Shown here: positions 45,143-54,220 of the stretch, one piece after another
Layout of the letters: the number at the start of each line of letters is the position of its first letter
Position numbering within the stretch: the stretch's first letter is position 1
Notes under the pieces: generated by a model
What the model saw: the letters and a program-made list of their open reading frames with translations, nothing else
The model's database searches: none
What the model was told of the DNA's origin: nothing
Origin: Winogradskyella sp. PC-19
GTDB taxonomy: Bacteria > Bacteroidota > Bacteroidia > Flavobacteriales > Flavobacteriaceae
Length of the DNA stretch: 64,000 bases
Direction of reading: 5' to 3'
NCBI RefSeq assembly: GCF_002163855.1
Contig: NZ_CP019332.1
Coordinates: 2,087,145-2,151,144 of the forward strand
Program-made: the position numbers and the translations under genes

Positions 45143-46948
45143 TTAATTTATCGTGTCTCCTCGAAGCATTCTGAATTTCTTTCGAGCTTCGACAAAATAA
45201 ATACTGTCTTCGTGGTTAAAGATTATTTTTTTGTAAAGTGATTTAGCTTCTTCTGGCTTGTCAAGGTATAAATTATAGAGTTCTGCCAAATAGTAATAGG
45301 CATCGTCAATAAAAATATCTTCGCGATAGTCCGCTATAATCTTCTGATAGTTGGCTTCGGCTTTTTCAAATTGATTTAGCTTCTCATGAAGTTTTGCTTG
45401 TGTGAATAATGTTTCGTCTATAATGCTTTCACCATTATGTTCCATCAAAATTTTATCTAACAGTTTTATAGCATCACCAGTTTTATTCTGAAATGCCAGT
45501 AAGTCGGCCTTTGCGTAATATTTTAATGCAGTTTGCGTGGTATCGTCCCACTTGTTATCAGAGATCAAGAGTTTTAAATCCAGAGCATCATTGGCAATCA
45601 ATTGTGAGGTGGATGCTTTTAAAACTTTTAGTTGAGATTCTGCCCAATCGAAATCGCCTTTATAATAGCTGGTCTTGGCAATTTTATAGGCAGCCTCTTG
45701 AGCAATGGTACTGTTTTTTAGGCTTGTTTTTATTTGTGTGTAAAAAATAAGAGCTTCATTAAATTTTTCTTGAAGGACCAAAATGTCAGCCAAACGTAAT
45801 TTTACCAAACCTTCTTGAAAAGGCGAAATATCTAATTTGTAAGATTTTTTTAAAAAATCAGACGCCTCTTTAGGTTTGTTTAAATTGAAAGCCAAAAACT
45901 GTCCATAAGATAATTGTAAGGACAATGTAGATTCTAGTTTTCCAAAATCATTAAATAATGATAAATAGGTTTCATTAATTTTTTCTAACTCTTTTTGTGA
46001 AGCATTTTCGGCTTGAATTTCTAACAAAGATTGATGTGCTAAAAGCAAAATGTCTCTTTCTTGAGAAGTCTCGAGTATATAATTAAAAATGTCAGTAGCT
46101 GTCTCGATATCATCATCGTCTTTAGAAGTAATGGCTAAGTCTATAATCCTATCTAAGCTTTCAGGATTACGTTTGTAAAGTGCCTTTTCTTGAACAAAAG
46201 ATTTGTTGTATTGTTTTTCTTGGACATACAACCAACTGAGCATTTCGTACCAATATGAGTCGGGACTAGATTGAATTTTTTTAAGTAATAAAACACGAAG
46301 TGATTTGTTATTCTCTGTGTCTTTATTTTCAGACACAAACTGGCTCAGATTTCGTTTAATATTGTTTAGTGCGTTGGGTTTAAATTCAACATAATCAATA
46401 TAATTAGAAAACATGTTTTTTACATCGCCCAAATCTCCATAAATCCGAGCTAACTGAATACTAAAGTTTTTTTCGGGTAATAAATTAGTTGCCTTTTTAT
46501 AGGCTTTTATGGCTTGTGGTAACAAGGAATGCTTCTCAAAACGTTGTCCAAGTCCATAGATGTATGTTGGTTTTTCGTCAATAGTACTTATTGCTTCTTG
46601 GTATAAGGTTTCAGCTTTTGAAATACTATCCATGAGTTGATAGTTATAACCAAGTTCAACAAGCATTATAGGTATTCTGGTTTTTTCGATACGTTTTTCT
46701 AAAAGTAATTTAGCATTCTCATATTGTTCTAGTTGCTGGTAAGTGCCCACCATCTTATATACATAAGTGTAAGAGTAAGGTTTGGCTTCATACAACTTTT
46801 TATAAGTCAATAATGCTTTTTGAAACTCACCACGATTGTAATAGCTGTCCGCTAAATCTAATTGTTTTTTGTCTGCACGTTGTGCTGTTGCAGGAGCAAA
46901 TAGAAATAGTGCTATGGAGAAAAATAATATGTGCTTAATAGACGTCAT
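45143..46948 (-). CDS. large exported TPR protein
   Basis: 601 residues from the ATG at 46946-46948; an earlier TTG frame is rejected. Signal peptide (MTSIKHILFFSIALFLFAPATAQ in parts), then many tetratricopeptide repeats along the whole chain (ADSYYNRGEFQKALLTYKKLYE, ETLFTQAKLHEKLNQFEKAEANY, then YYLAELYNLYLDKPEEAKSL). It is a periplasmic or outer-membrane-facing scaffold. Its gene is downstream of the serS terminator and 54 nt before DUF4286. Confidence 0.82.
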   Translation of the reverse strand: MTSIKHILFFSIALFLFAPATAQRADKKQLDLADSYYNRGEFQKALLTYKKLYEAKPYSYTYVYKMVGTYQQLEQYENAKLLLEKRIEKTRIPIMLVELGYNYQLMDSISKAETLYQEAISTIDEKPTYIYGLGQRFEKHSLLPQAIKAYKKATNLLPEKNFSIQLARIYGDLGDVKNMFSNYIDYVEFKPNALNNIKRNLSQFVSENKDTENNKSLRVLLLKKIQSSPDSYWYEMLSWLYVQEKQYNKSFVQEKALYKRNPESLDRIIDLAITSKDDDDIETATDIFNYILETSQERDILLLAHQSLLEIQAENASQKELEKINETYLSLFNDFGKLESTLSLQLSYGQFLAFNLNKPKEASDFLKKSYKLDISPFQEGLVKLRLADILVLQEKFNEALIFYTQIKTSLKNSTIAQEAAYKIAKTSYYKGDFDWAESQLKVLKASTSQLIANDALDLKLLISDNKWDDTTQTALKYYAKADLLAFQNKTGDAIKLLDKILMEHNGESIIDETLFTQAKLHEKLNQFEKAEANYQKIIADYREDIFIDDAYYYLAELYNLYLDKPEEAKSLYKKIIFNHEDSIYFVEARKKFRMLRGDTIN

Positions 46949-46998
46949 AAGTTGTAAATATAACAAATGGCGCGTTTAGATATTGTAAATGGTATCAT

Positions 46999-47030
46999 AA
47001 AAAAATGCCCAAGATCTCTTGAGCATTTTT
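46999..47030 (-). terminator. terminator after serS
   Basis: Read on the minus strand: ATGCTCAAG and CTTGGGCAT pair (one G-U), followed by a six-T run. On the plus strand: atgcccaag (47005-47013) with cttgagcat (47018-47026). It is just past the serS stop codon and separates it from the TPR gene. Confidence 0.75.
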
Positions 47031-47048
47031 ATATAAAACATATAATGT

Positions 47049-48320
47049 CTAGCTTATAATATCAAAGCCAGTATAAGGAATCAAAACCTTAGGAATTTTA
47101 ATACCATCCTCAGTTTGATAATTTTCGAGAATACTAGCTAAAATTCTTGGTAAAGCTAAAGAGCTTCCGTTTAAAGTATGTGCTAATTCATTTTTACCAT
47201 TGCTATTTTTAAAACGCAGTTTTAATCGATTAGATTGGTAAGTTTCAAAATTAGATATAGAAGAAACTTCTAACCAACGCTCTTGCGCGCCAGAAAACAC
47301 TTCAAAATCATAAGTCAACGCAGAAGCAAAGGTTAAGTCTCCTCCACAAAGTCTAAGAATTCTGTATGGTAATTTGAGTTCTTTTAAAATATCTTGAACA
47401 TGAGATACCATATTGTCTAATGCTTCGTAAGATTTTGACGGATGTTCTACACGTATGATTTCCACCTTGTCAAATTGGTGTAAACGATTTAGACCACGTA
47501 CATGCGCGCCATAACTTCCAGCTTCACGTCTAAAGCAAGGTGTATAGCCTGTAATCCCAATTGGTAAATCACCTTCATTAACGATGACATCTCTAAAAAT
47601 ATTTGTCCCAGGAACTTCTGCAGTTGGTATTAAATACAAATTGTCTTCTGTTACATGATACATTTGACCTTCTTTGTCAGGCAATTGACCAGTGCCAAAA
47701 CCTGATGCCTCATTTACTAAGTGAGGTAATTGATATTCTGTATAACCAACACTTGTATTTTTATCTAAAAAGTACGCAATTAAAGCACGTTGTAATCGCG
47801 CACCTTTTCCTTTATAAACAGGAAAACCGGCACCGGTTATTTTATTACCTAATTCAAAATCGATGATATCGTACTTTTTTGCCAATTCCCAATGCGGTAA
47901 TGCACCATCATATAATTTAGGCATTTCACCATCACGAAACGTTTCTAGATTGTCTTCATCCGAATTACCGTTAGGGACAATTGGATTTGGTACGTTAGGT
48001 ATTTTGTATAATAGTGTGTTTAAAGCTTCAGATTTTTCAGTCAATTCTTGCTCAACTGTTTTTATAGTTTCTTTTAGCTCAGATGTTTTTGCTTTCAGCT
48101 CGTTTGCTTTTTCTGGCTGACCTGATTTAAATAAGTTTCCTATTTCTTTGGAAATGGAATTCATTTCAGCCTTTGTCGCGTCTAATTTTGTTTGCAATTG
48201 GCGACGTTCTTCATCAAAATTTAATACATCTTCAATCATTGGCTTAGCATCAAGATTTCTGATGGCCATTAATTTTATGATGCCTTCGCTGTTTTCTCTT
48301 ATGTGAGATACTTGTAACAT
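47049..48320 (-). CDS. serS: serine--tRNA ligase
   Basis: 423 residues. N-terminal coiled-coil arm (about 30-105), then class II catalytic core with motif 2 GYTPCFRREAGS and motif 3 GSSLALPRILASILENYQ, ending in a conserved PKVLIPYTGFDII. It charges tRNA-Ser. It is preceded by a leader of about 100 nt holding a repeat-like palindrome (48337-48423) and by a -7 box. Confidence 0.95.
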   Translation of the reverse strand: MLQVSHIRENSEGIIKLMAIRNLDAKPMIEDVLNFDEERRQLQTKLDATKAEMNSISKEIGNLFKSGQPEKANELKAKTSELKETIKTVEQELTEKSEALNTLLYKIPNVPNPIVPNGNSDEDNLETFRDGEMPKLYDGALPHWELAKKYDIIDFELGNKITGAGFPVYKGKGARLQRALIAYFLDKNTSVGYTEYQLPHLVNEASGFGTGQLPDKEGQMYHVTEDNLYLIPTAEVPGTNIFRDVIVNEGDLPIGITGYTPCFRREAGSYGAHVRGLNRLHQFDKVEIIRVEHPSKSYEALDNMVSHVQDILKELKLPYRILRLCGGDLTFASALTYDFEVFSGAQERWLEVSSISNFETYQSNRLKLRFKNSNGKNELAHTLNGSSLALPRILASILENYQTEDGIKIPKVLIPYTGFDIIS

Positions 48321-48336
48321 TGCTGATTTTTTATTT

Positions 48337-48423
48337 GGGCGTTACCTAAAGGTCGGGCTTTACATTTCAATCTTTTGCAGAAAAAGCAAAAGGATTTTCA
48401 TAGCAATCCCTAACGCGGTTAGC
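48337..48423. repeat. repeat-like palindromic element in the serS leader
   Basis: Outer arms GCGTTA (48340-48345) and TAACGC (48411-48416) enclose a hairpin CTTTTGC/GCAAAAG (48372-48378 / 48386-48392). The edges (GGGCGTTACC at one end, CTAACGC at the other, with CGGGCTTT inside) resemble a repeat recalled from many Bacteroidota intergenic regions. It sits between the serS promoter and its start codon, so it is part of the 5' leader. Confidence 0.45.
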
Positions 48424-48429
48424 AAGTGA

Positions 48430-48437
48430 CAAAAGTA
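48430..48437 (-). promoter_or_regulatory. -7 box of serS
   Basis: On the minus strand TACTTTTG, an exact match, 110 nt before the serS start. It lies just upstream of the repeat-like leader element; no clear -33 TTG. Confidence 0.45.
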
Positions 48438-48471
48438 CTAAGATTTTGTGGCTAGTAAAATAAAATGAAAT

Positions 48472-49779
48472 CTATTTTGAGGGTAGAATCCAGGTATTGT
48501 GTTTAAAATAATTCCACTCCGCTTTTACTAAATCAATTTCTGGATTAATAAATCGTTTTGAAGGTTTGCCGTTAACGCTAAGATAAGATGTCGCAAAGAT
48601 TGAAATATCTTTACCTTCAGCTTCAAATTGTTTATTTAATCTTTGAGAAAACTGCCATATAAAATCTGGCTTCGTTGCTAAGCTACGTTGCTGTTTTCTA
48701 CTAAGGTAATCGTCGAGTTTTATTGGAATTAAGTTGTTAGTAGCGTTATCTACTACCCTAAAATATATGCTTCCGCTTTTGGCGCGCAACATCATTCGCC
48801 ACGAAAGGCGATGTCCTTCCTCGGTCCATAATACATTATCCTGAATGAAGTAGTGACGAAGTGGTAATCCTATTTGTATAATAAAATAAAGAGCAAAAGC
48901 GATTTTGAAAACACTTTGATAATTTGGTGTTTTTACTTCATTACCGACATATAATTCTTTGTTCTTTAAAAATAAATTCCTGACTGTTTTTGCATCAAAG
49001 AAAAACAAACAAAACGCCAATGAAAGGTATGGAAAGATGCCAATATGAAATACAAATGAATTAAAAAGATGAAAGAAGATAGATGCGTAAAAAATATATT
49101 TTCGAGTCGGCTTAAAAAGTAGTAGAGGTATAACCAAACCATCAAATAAAATACCAGAATATGCTATAAAATAATGAACACTTTCATTTTGAAGAAATTC
49201 GCCAACTACAGGAAAGTGAGATTTGCTTTGCATCAATAATTTAATTACTGATGCATCTAACCAATCCGGATATATTTTGGCAAGAGAAGCGTATGTGTAG
49301 ACAATAAAAAGCTGAATAATAAATACCCATCGACACCAATTAGGCATTGATATGCTTTTGAGTTTTGGATTAAGTTTTACATCTAAAGAGGCATATCTGT
49401 TTGCTGGTAAAACAGCCATTATAAAACTCAACAAAAACAATAGATAGTAGTGGTTATTATATGATGTTTTCTGCATGAAATAAGTACCAGTCCACATGAG
49501 CGCAAATCCAAAAGCACTTAACCTGTACTTATAACCTAGCATAATGAGTACACCAAAAATCCCCATTACACTATAGTATATATACATTCCGTTTCCTGAT
49601 AACGGTTGTAACCAATCAAAGCCTAAAAAATTGAAGGTAAATTGAGGGTCAATCAGTGTTTTTTTTACCCAACCAGTAAAAATGGCCCCAACAGACTCCA
49701 AAAAACATAATAGACCAAATAGTATTCTAAAAACAACTAATGCGCTGTTGTCTATATGTTTAAATAAGAACGAATTCAT
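48472..49779 (-). CDS. HTTM domain-containing membrane protein
   Basis: 435 residues with several membrane helices; segments NNHYYLLFLLSFIMAVLP, GILFDGLVIPLLLF and FHLFNSFVFHIGIFPYLS fit the HTTM (vitamin K-dependent gamma-carboxylase-like) family. These proteins are common in Bacteroidota, and their function is not known. It overlaps ribF by 4 nt. Confidence 0.83.
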   Translation of the reverse strand: MNSFLFKHIDNSALVVFRILFGLLCFLESVGAIFTGWVKKTLIDPQFTFNFLGFDWLQPLSGNGMYIYYSVMGIFGVLIMLGYKYRLSAFGFALMWTGTYFMQKTSYNNHYYLLFLLSFIMAVLPANRYASLDVKLNPKLKSISMPNWCRWVFIIQLFIVYTYASLAKIYPDWLDASVIKLLMQSKSHFPVVGEFLQNESVHYFIAYSGILFDGLVIPLLLFKPTRKYIFYASIFFHLFNSFVFHIGIFPYLSLAFCLFFFDAKTVRNLFLKNKELYVGNEVKTPNYQSVFKIAFALYFIIQIGLPLRHYFIQDNVLWTEEGHRLSWRMMLRAKSGSIYFRVVDNATNNLIPIKLDDYLSRKQQRSLATKPDFIWQFSQRLNKQFEAEGKDISIFATSYLSVNGKPSKRFINPEIDLVKAEWNYFKHNTWILPSK

Positions 49780-50690
49780 AATAAAGAGTCTATGTATAAC
49801 AAGGCATTTTTTCTGTCATCTTTCAGCTGCTTTTTTAAAGCCTCAACATTTTCAAATTTATGTTCATCTCTAAGTCGCGTTAGCATTTCAATGACTATTT
49901 GTTGACCATATAAGTCTTTCTCAAAATCAAAAAAGTGAACTTCAATAGAGTGTGGCTTGTTTTTTATAGTAGGGTTATGACCGATATTCATCATGCCGTA
50001 AACGATAATACTATCTATTTTTGCTTTTACGATGTAAACACCATCTTTAGGAATTAATTTATAATCCTCTTCGATATAAATGTTTGCAGTAGGAAAATCT
50101 ATTGTTCTTCCAATACTGTGACCTCTTACAACTTTTCCTGTTAAAAAATAATTGTAGCCTAAATATGAGTTTGCTAAAGCAACGTTTCCTTGGTCAAGTG
50201 CTTTTCGAATTTTAGTAGAGCTAACAGTAACCTCTTCGATATCTTTAGCTGAGATTTGTTCAATTTCGAAATCAAACTCTTTTGAAAACCTTATAAGGTC
50301 ATCTATATTGGCACTTCGATTTTTACCAAAATGATGATCGTAGCCAATAACAATATGTTTTGTGTTTAGCTCATCAATCAAAATGCCTTTGACATAGTCT
50401 CTGGCAGATAAGTTTGCAAATTCTTTTGTGAATGTTTTTACACATATTAAGTCGACACCAAATTTCTCTAGTAGAAGCCTTCTTTCAGATATAGTATTTA
50501 TTAATTTTATAGAGTGGTTTTGTTGGAGTACCATTCTTGGATGTGGAAAAAAAGTTAATACACTAGGTATCAGTTTTTTCTGCTGAGACAGTTTCTTTAA
50601 CTTTTTTAATATTTTTTGATGCCCCAAATGCACGCCATCAAAGGTTCCAATTGTTAAAATTTTACTGAAATGACCGTTATTTAATGACAT
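49776..50690 (-). CDS. ribF: bifunctional riboflavin kinase/FAD synthetase
   Basis: 304 residues. N-terminal FAD synthetase (GTFDGVHLGHQKIL, FFPHPR, IGYDHHFGKNR) and C-terminal riboflavin kinase (VVRGHSIGRTIDFPTANI, then KDGVYIVKAKI). It makes FMN and FAD. It is divergent from the M43 protease gene. Confidence 0.95.
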   Translation of the reverse strand: MSLNNGHFSKILTIGTFDGVHLGHQKILKKLKKLSQQKKLIPSVLTFFPHPRMVLQQNHSIKLINTISERRLLLEKFGVDLICVKTFTKEFANLSARDYVKGILIDELNTKHIVIGYDHHFGKNRSANIDDLIRFSKEFDFEIEQISAKDIEEVTVSSTKIRKALDQGNVALANSYLGYNYFLTGKVVRGHSIGRTIDFPTANIYIEEDYKLIPKDGVYIVKAKIDSIIVYGMMNIGHNPTIKNKPHSIEVHFFDFEKDLYGQQIVIEMLTRLRDEHKFENVEALKKQLKDDRKNALLYIDSLL

Positions 50691-50708
50691 TGAGAGAAAT
50701 ATTCGATT

Positions 50709-50744
50709 TTTGTTAAGGAAATGTAAAAAAAAAGTATAAATTTG
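50709..50744 (+). promoter_or_regulatory. promoter of the M43 protease leader
   Basis: TTTG (50709-50712), spacer 24 nt (slightly long), then TAAATTTG (50737-50744), an exact -7 match. It is about 175 nt upstream of the M43 gene. A second exact -7 box, TAGGTTTG, is at 50839-50846. Confidence 0.4.
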
Positions 50745-50775
50745 ATGCTAATTTAATAATCATATATTAATCCAT

Positions 50776-50841
50776 ATGGCAAAAAAACTACATTTAATAC
50801 ACTTAACTAAACATTTAAACTTTTTTTTAACTAACCTTTAG
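50776..50841 (+). CDS. possible 21-codon leader peptide
   Basis: ATG at 50776 opens a frame encoding MAKKLHLIHL followed by TKHLNFFLTNL and a TAG at 50839-50841. It is Leu/Lys/His-rich and lies in the leader of the M43 gene, upstream of a terminator-like hairpin. It is too short to be sure it is translated. Confidence 0.25.
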   Translation: MAKKLHLIHLTKHLNFFLTNL

Positions 50842-50870
50842 GTTTGGTCTTTTATAAAGCACGTCTTAGT

Positions 50871-50893
50871 GCCTTTTTGAAAGGCTTTTTTTT
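50871..50893 (+). terminator. terminator-like hairpin just upstream of the M43 gene
   Basis: GCCTTT (50871-50876), loop TTG, AAAGGC (50880-50885), then eight T. It ends about 25 nt before the M43 ATG. It could be an attenuator or the end of a small leader RNA. Confidence 0.55.
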
Positions 50894-50918
50894 ATTACAT
50901 TAATTAAACTCACTTCAA

Positions 50919-53900
50919 ATGAAAAAAAATCTTTACTTTTTAGTAGCTGCATTTTTCATGATTACTTCTGGAGTTTTCGCCCAAGAGCGAATATGTGCTT
51001 CAGCAGAATTATTAGAACAGCAGTTGCAAGAAAACCCTACTCATGCTGAGAATTTGGCAAGATTAGAAACGCTTACACAACAAAGAGCAAACAACTCACA
51101 AGCGAGAAGCAATGCAACTGTATTGTATGTTCCGGTAGTAGTTCATGTTGTTTACAATAATGACGACCAAAATATTTCTGATGCTCAAATTCAATCACAA
51201 ATCGATGTGATTAACAAAGATTTTAGAGGCACAAATGTTGAGTTTCCAGGATTACAAGCAACGTGGCCTCAGGCTGCAGATATGGAAATTGAGTTTTATC
51301 TAGCACAGATAGACCCAGATGGTAACCCAACAAACGGTATTACGAGAACTCAGACTGCAACTGCTTCTTTTGGTTTTGAAGAATCAATGAAGGCTGATGC
51401 TACTGGTGGAAAAGACCCTTGGGATACTTCTCTTTACTTTAACTTCTGGACAGTTAATTTTTCTGGAGGTTTATTAGGTTTTGCTCAATTCCCTGGTGGA
51501 TCGCCAGATACTGACGGTATTGTTATGGGATATAACTTCTTTGGTTCATCTGATGATGATGACGGAAGTTTTGTATTATCAGCACCTTTTGACAAAGGTA
51601 GAACAACAACTCACGAAATGGGTCACTTCTTCAACCTAAGACATATTTGGGGTGATGGTCCATGTGGACAAGACGATTTTGTCGGCGATACTCCTGAAGC
51701 CGATGCTTCAAATGGCGGGTGCCAAACGGGATCTTCATCTTGTGGATCTGTTGATATGGTAGAAAACTATATGGATTACAGTGACGATGCTTGTATGGGA
51801 CTTTTTACTGAAGGTCAAAAAAATAGAATGCGAGCAACATTAGAACCAGGAGGTCCACGTGCAGCACTTGTGCAATCTCCTTTTGCTTTTGGGATTACTT
51901 TAGATGATACTGAATTAGACATTTGTACGCCTGATGATGCAGTTTACGGTTTTACATATAATGCCGATGCCTCGTCTACAGATACTGTTACTTTTTCTAC
52001 TATAGATTTACCAGCTGGTGCAACAGCGACATTTAGCCCAACGTCTGTTAGTTCAGACGGAGAAACTGTAGTTATGACAATTTCTGGTACTGCTGGTGTT
52101 GCTGTAGGTTCTTATGACTTTACAATACAAGCTACTGATGGTTCAGATGTTGTTCCTGCAGTTGCTACTTTAAACGTATTTGACGCTACTTTTGACCCTA
52201 TTGTTCAGGGCTACCCTAATGGAGGAATTACTGGTGTGCCACCAATGGCAGAATTCACTTGGAGCGAAGACGCTAACGCATCTGCTTATGAAATTGAGAT
52301 AGCTTCTGACGCTGCTTTTACTAACATTGTCTCTGGAGGTGTTGTTACCGAAGCATTATTTGTCCCAATGGGATTAATGACAGAAACACCATATTGGTGG
52401 AGAGTAAGATCTGTGAATGATTGTGGACAAGGTGCATTTTCATCTACTAATTTTGAAACTGGAACTATTGAATGTGGTGTTTCTGTTTCTACAGATACAC
52501 CAATAGACATTCCTGATGGAATTTTCTTTGTAGGGCCTGGAGATCCAGTATCTTCTATATTACAGGTTACTGATGTGTCTGAGATTACAGATGTAAACGT
52601 TACTATTAATGTATCTCACACTTGGGGTTCTGATTTAACTATTACACTAACTAGTCCTGGAGGTACCGATGTTATATTAACTCAACAAAATGGAGGAAAT
52701 GGAACTCAGTATATCAATACTGTTTTTGATAGTGATGCTACAAATCCAGTTAGTGGAGGCTCAGGTAATTTTACAGGTACATTTACCCCAGACGGTGACT
52801 TATCTACATTAAACGGAGAAATTGCTGCAGGAGACTGGTTATTAACAGCTCAAGATGCAGTTTCTGCGGATACTGGATCTATTGATAGTTGGTCTATCGA
52901 AATTTGTGGAGTGCCGTTACCAGATGCTGATGATGATTTAATACCAGATAATTTAGATAACTGTCCTTTAACAGCAAATAATGACCAGTCAGATGTCGAC
53001 GGAGATGGTTTAGGAGATGTCTGTGATGATGATATTGATGGTGATGGAATACTTAATGCTGATGATAACTGTCCAAGCACTGCAAACGCCGACCAAGAAG
53101 ATCTTGATGAAAATGGAATTGGAGATGTTTGTGACGTAGTATGTACTGTAGCTACTTATACAGGTGAGCCAGTTCCTATTGATGATGATTCTGCTCAAGC
53201 ATTCCAAGATTATGTGTTAACTGTTAACATTGAAGAAAATTTAACAATTACTGATGTAAATCTAACTGTTGATATACAACACACTTGGGCTAATGACTTA
53301 TTAATAGCTTTATTTAATCCAACAGCACAAGAATTTGTAATCGTTGCTGATGGTCCTGGAACTGGAGATGGTGATAATTTTACAGACACTATTTTCAATG
53401 ATGATGCAACTATTGACATCGCTGATGGAGTAGCTCCTTTTACTGGAGAATTTATTCCAGAAAACCCACTATCATTCTTCAACGGTCAACAATCAATTGT
53501 TAATGGAGACGGTACTTGGTATTTATTTGTGAGAGATAATTTCCCTGGATCAGATGGAGGTCAAATAAACAGTTTCTCTGTTGAAATTTGTGGTATCAGA
53601 GATCCAGAAGACTTTGATTCTGACGGTATCTTAAATGACGATGACAACTGTGTTATCGTTGATAATACAGACCAAGCTGATAATGATGGAGATGGTGAAG
53701 GTGACGAGTGTGATGATGATGATGATAACGATGGTATCTTAGATGTTGATGATAATTGTCAGTTTGTTGCAAACGCTGATCAATTAGATAATGATGGAGA
53801 TGGAGAAGGTGACGAGTGTGATGATGATGATGATAATGATGGTGTTTTAGATGTTGATGATAATTGTCCATTTACTCCAAATCCGGACCAATCCGATGTT

Positions 53901-54200
53901 GACAATGATGGTAAAGGTGATCTTTGTGATGATATTACTGTTAACGATGTAGTAACTCCTAATGGTGATAATATCAACGATACTTGGATAATACAAAGTA
54001 TTCAATTGTTCCCAGGAACTACGGCTAAAGTTTATACTAAGACAGGAGCTGAAGTGTTTACGTCTGGTGATTACTCTAACGATTGGGCAGGAACTAATCA
54101 GAATGGTAATCAATTACCTGCAGGTTCTTACTACTATGTAGTTGATCAATCAGGTAATGGTGAAAACATTATTACAGGATGGTTATTTTTAACATACTAA
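50919..54200 (+). CDS. secreted M43-family metalloprotease with P domains, TSP3 repeats and T9SS type B tail
   Basis: 1093 residues. Signal peptide (to about 21), short propeptide, zinc-binding metzincin motif HEMGHFFNLRH (His232, Glu233, His236, His242) with Met-turn region YMDY (Met285). Then a Fn3-like region (about 425-515), P domain 1 (about 518-662), TSP3-type Ca-binding repeats (663-735), P domain 2 (740-892), more TSP3 repeats (893-1003), and the CHU_C-type T9SS type B tail (1004-1093, ending IITGWLFLTY). It is exported by the type IX system and probably cell-surface bound or released. It is followed 20 nt later by a PorP/SprF gene. Confidence 0.9.
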   Translation: MKKNLYFLVAAFFMITSGVFAQERICASAELLEQQLQENPTHAENLARLETLTQQRANNSQARSNATVLYVPVVVHVVYNNDDQNISDAQIQSQIDVINKDFRGTNVEFPGLQATWPQAADMEIEFYLAQIDPDGNPTNGITRTQTATASFGFEESMKADATGGKDPWDTSLYFNFWTVNFSGGLLGFAQFPGGSPDTDGIVMGYNFFGSSDDDDGSFVLSAPFDKGRTTTHEMGHFFNLRHIWGDGPCGQDDFVGDTPEADASNGGCQTGSSSCGSVDMVENYMDYSDDACMGLFTEGQKNRMRATLEPGGPRAALVQSPFAFGITLDDTELDICTPDDAVYGFTYNADASSTDTVTFSTIDLPAGATATFSPTSVSSDGETVVMTISGTAGVAVGSYDFTIQATDGSDVVPAVATLNVFDATFDPIVQGYPNGGITGVPPMAEFTWSEDANASAYEIEIASDAAFTNIVSGGVVTEALFVPMGLMTETPYWWRVRSVNDCGQGAFSSTNFETGTIECGVSVSTDTPIDIPDGIFFVGPGDPVSSILQVTDVSEITDVNVTINVSHTWGSDLTITLTSPGGTDVILTQQNGGNGTQYINTVFDSDATNPVSGGSGNFTGTFTPDGDLSTLNGEIAAGDWLLTAQDAVSADTGSIDSWSIEICGVPLPDADDDLIPDNLDNCPLTANNDQSDVDGDGLGDVCDDDIDGDGILNADDNCPSTANADQEDLDENGIGDVCDVVCTVATYTGEPVPIDDDSAQAFQDYVLTVNIEENLTITDVNLTVDIQHTWANDLLIALFNPTAQEFVIVADGPGTGDGDNFTDTIFNDDATIDIADGVAPFTGEFIPENPLSFFNGQQSIVNGDGTWYLFVRDNFPGSDGGQINSFSVEICGIRDPEDFDSDGILNDDDNCVIVDNTDQADNDGDGEGDECDDDDDNDGILDVDDNCQFVANADQLDNDGDGEGDECDDDDDNDGVLDVDDNCPFTPNPDQSDVDNDGKGDLCDDITVNDVVTPNGDNINDTWIIQSIQLFPGTTAKVYTKTGAEVFTSGDYSNDWAGTNQNGNQLPAGSYYYVVDQSGNGENIITGWLFLTY
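53679..53883 (+). repeat. near-perfect 108-nt tandem duplication of TSP3 units
   Basis: Within the second TSP3 block the units starting at 53679 and 53787 repeat with a period of 108 nt (36 residues) and only a few substitutions, so this is a recent duplication. Each encodes an aspartate-rich DNDGDGEGDECDDDDDNDG-type Ca-binding unit. Confidence 0.75.
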
Positions 54201-54220
54201 TTGCATATAAATTAAATTAA

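Noticed and set aside
53679..53883. CRISPR-like tandem repeats
   Set aside because: The repeats are in frame, encode Ca-binding TSP3 units with a 36-residue period and have no spacers.
53653..54113. His- and Ser/Ile-rich antisense frames over the TSP3 repeats
   Set aside because: Products such as HHHYHHHHH are shadows of the GAT-rich Asp codons on the plus strand.
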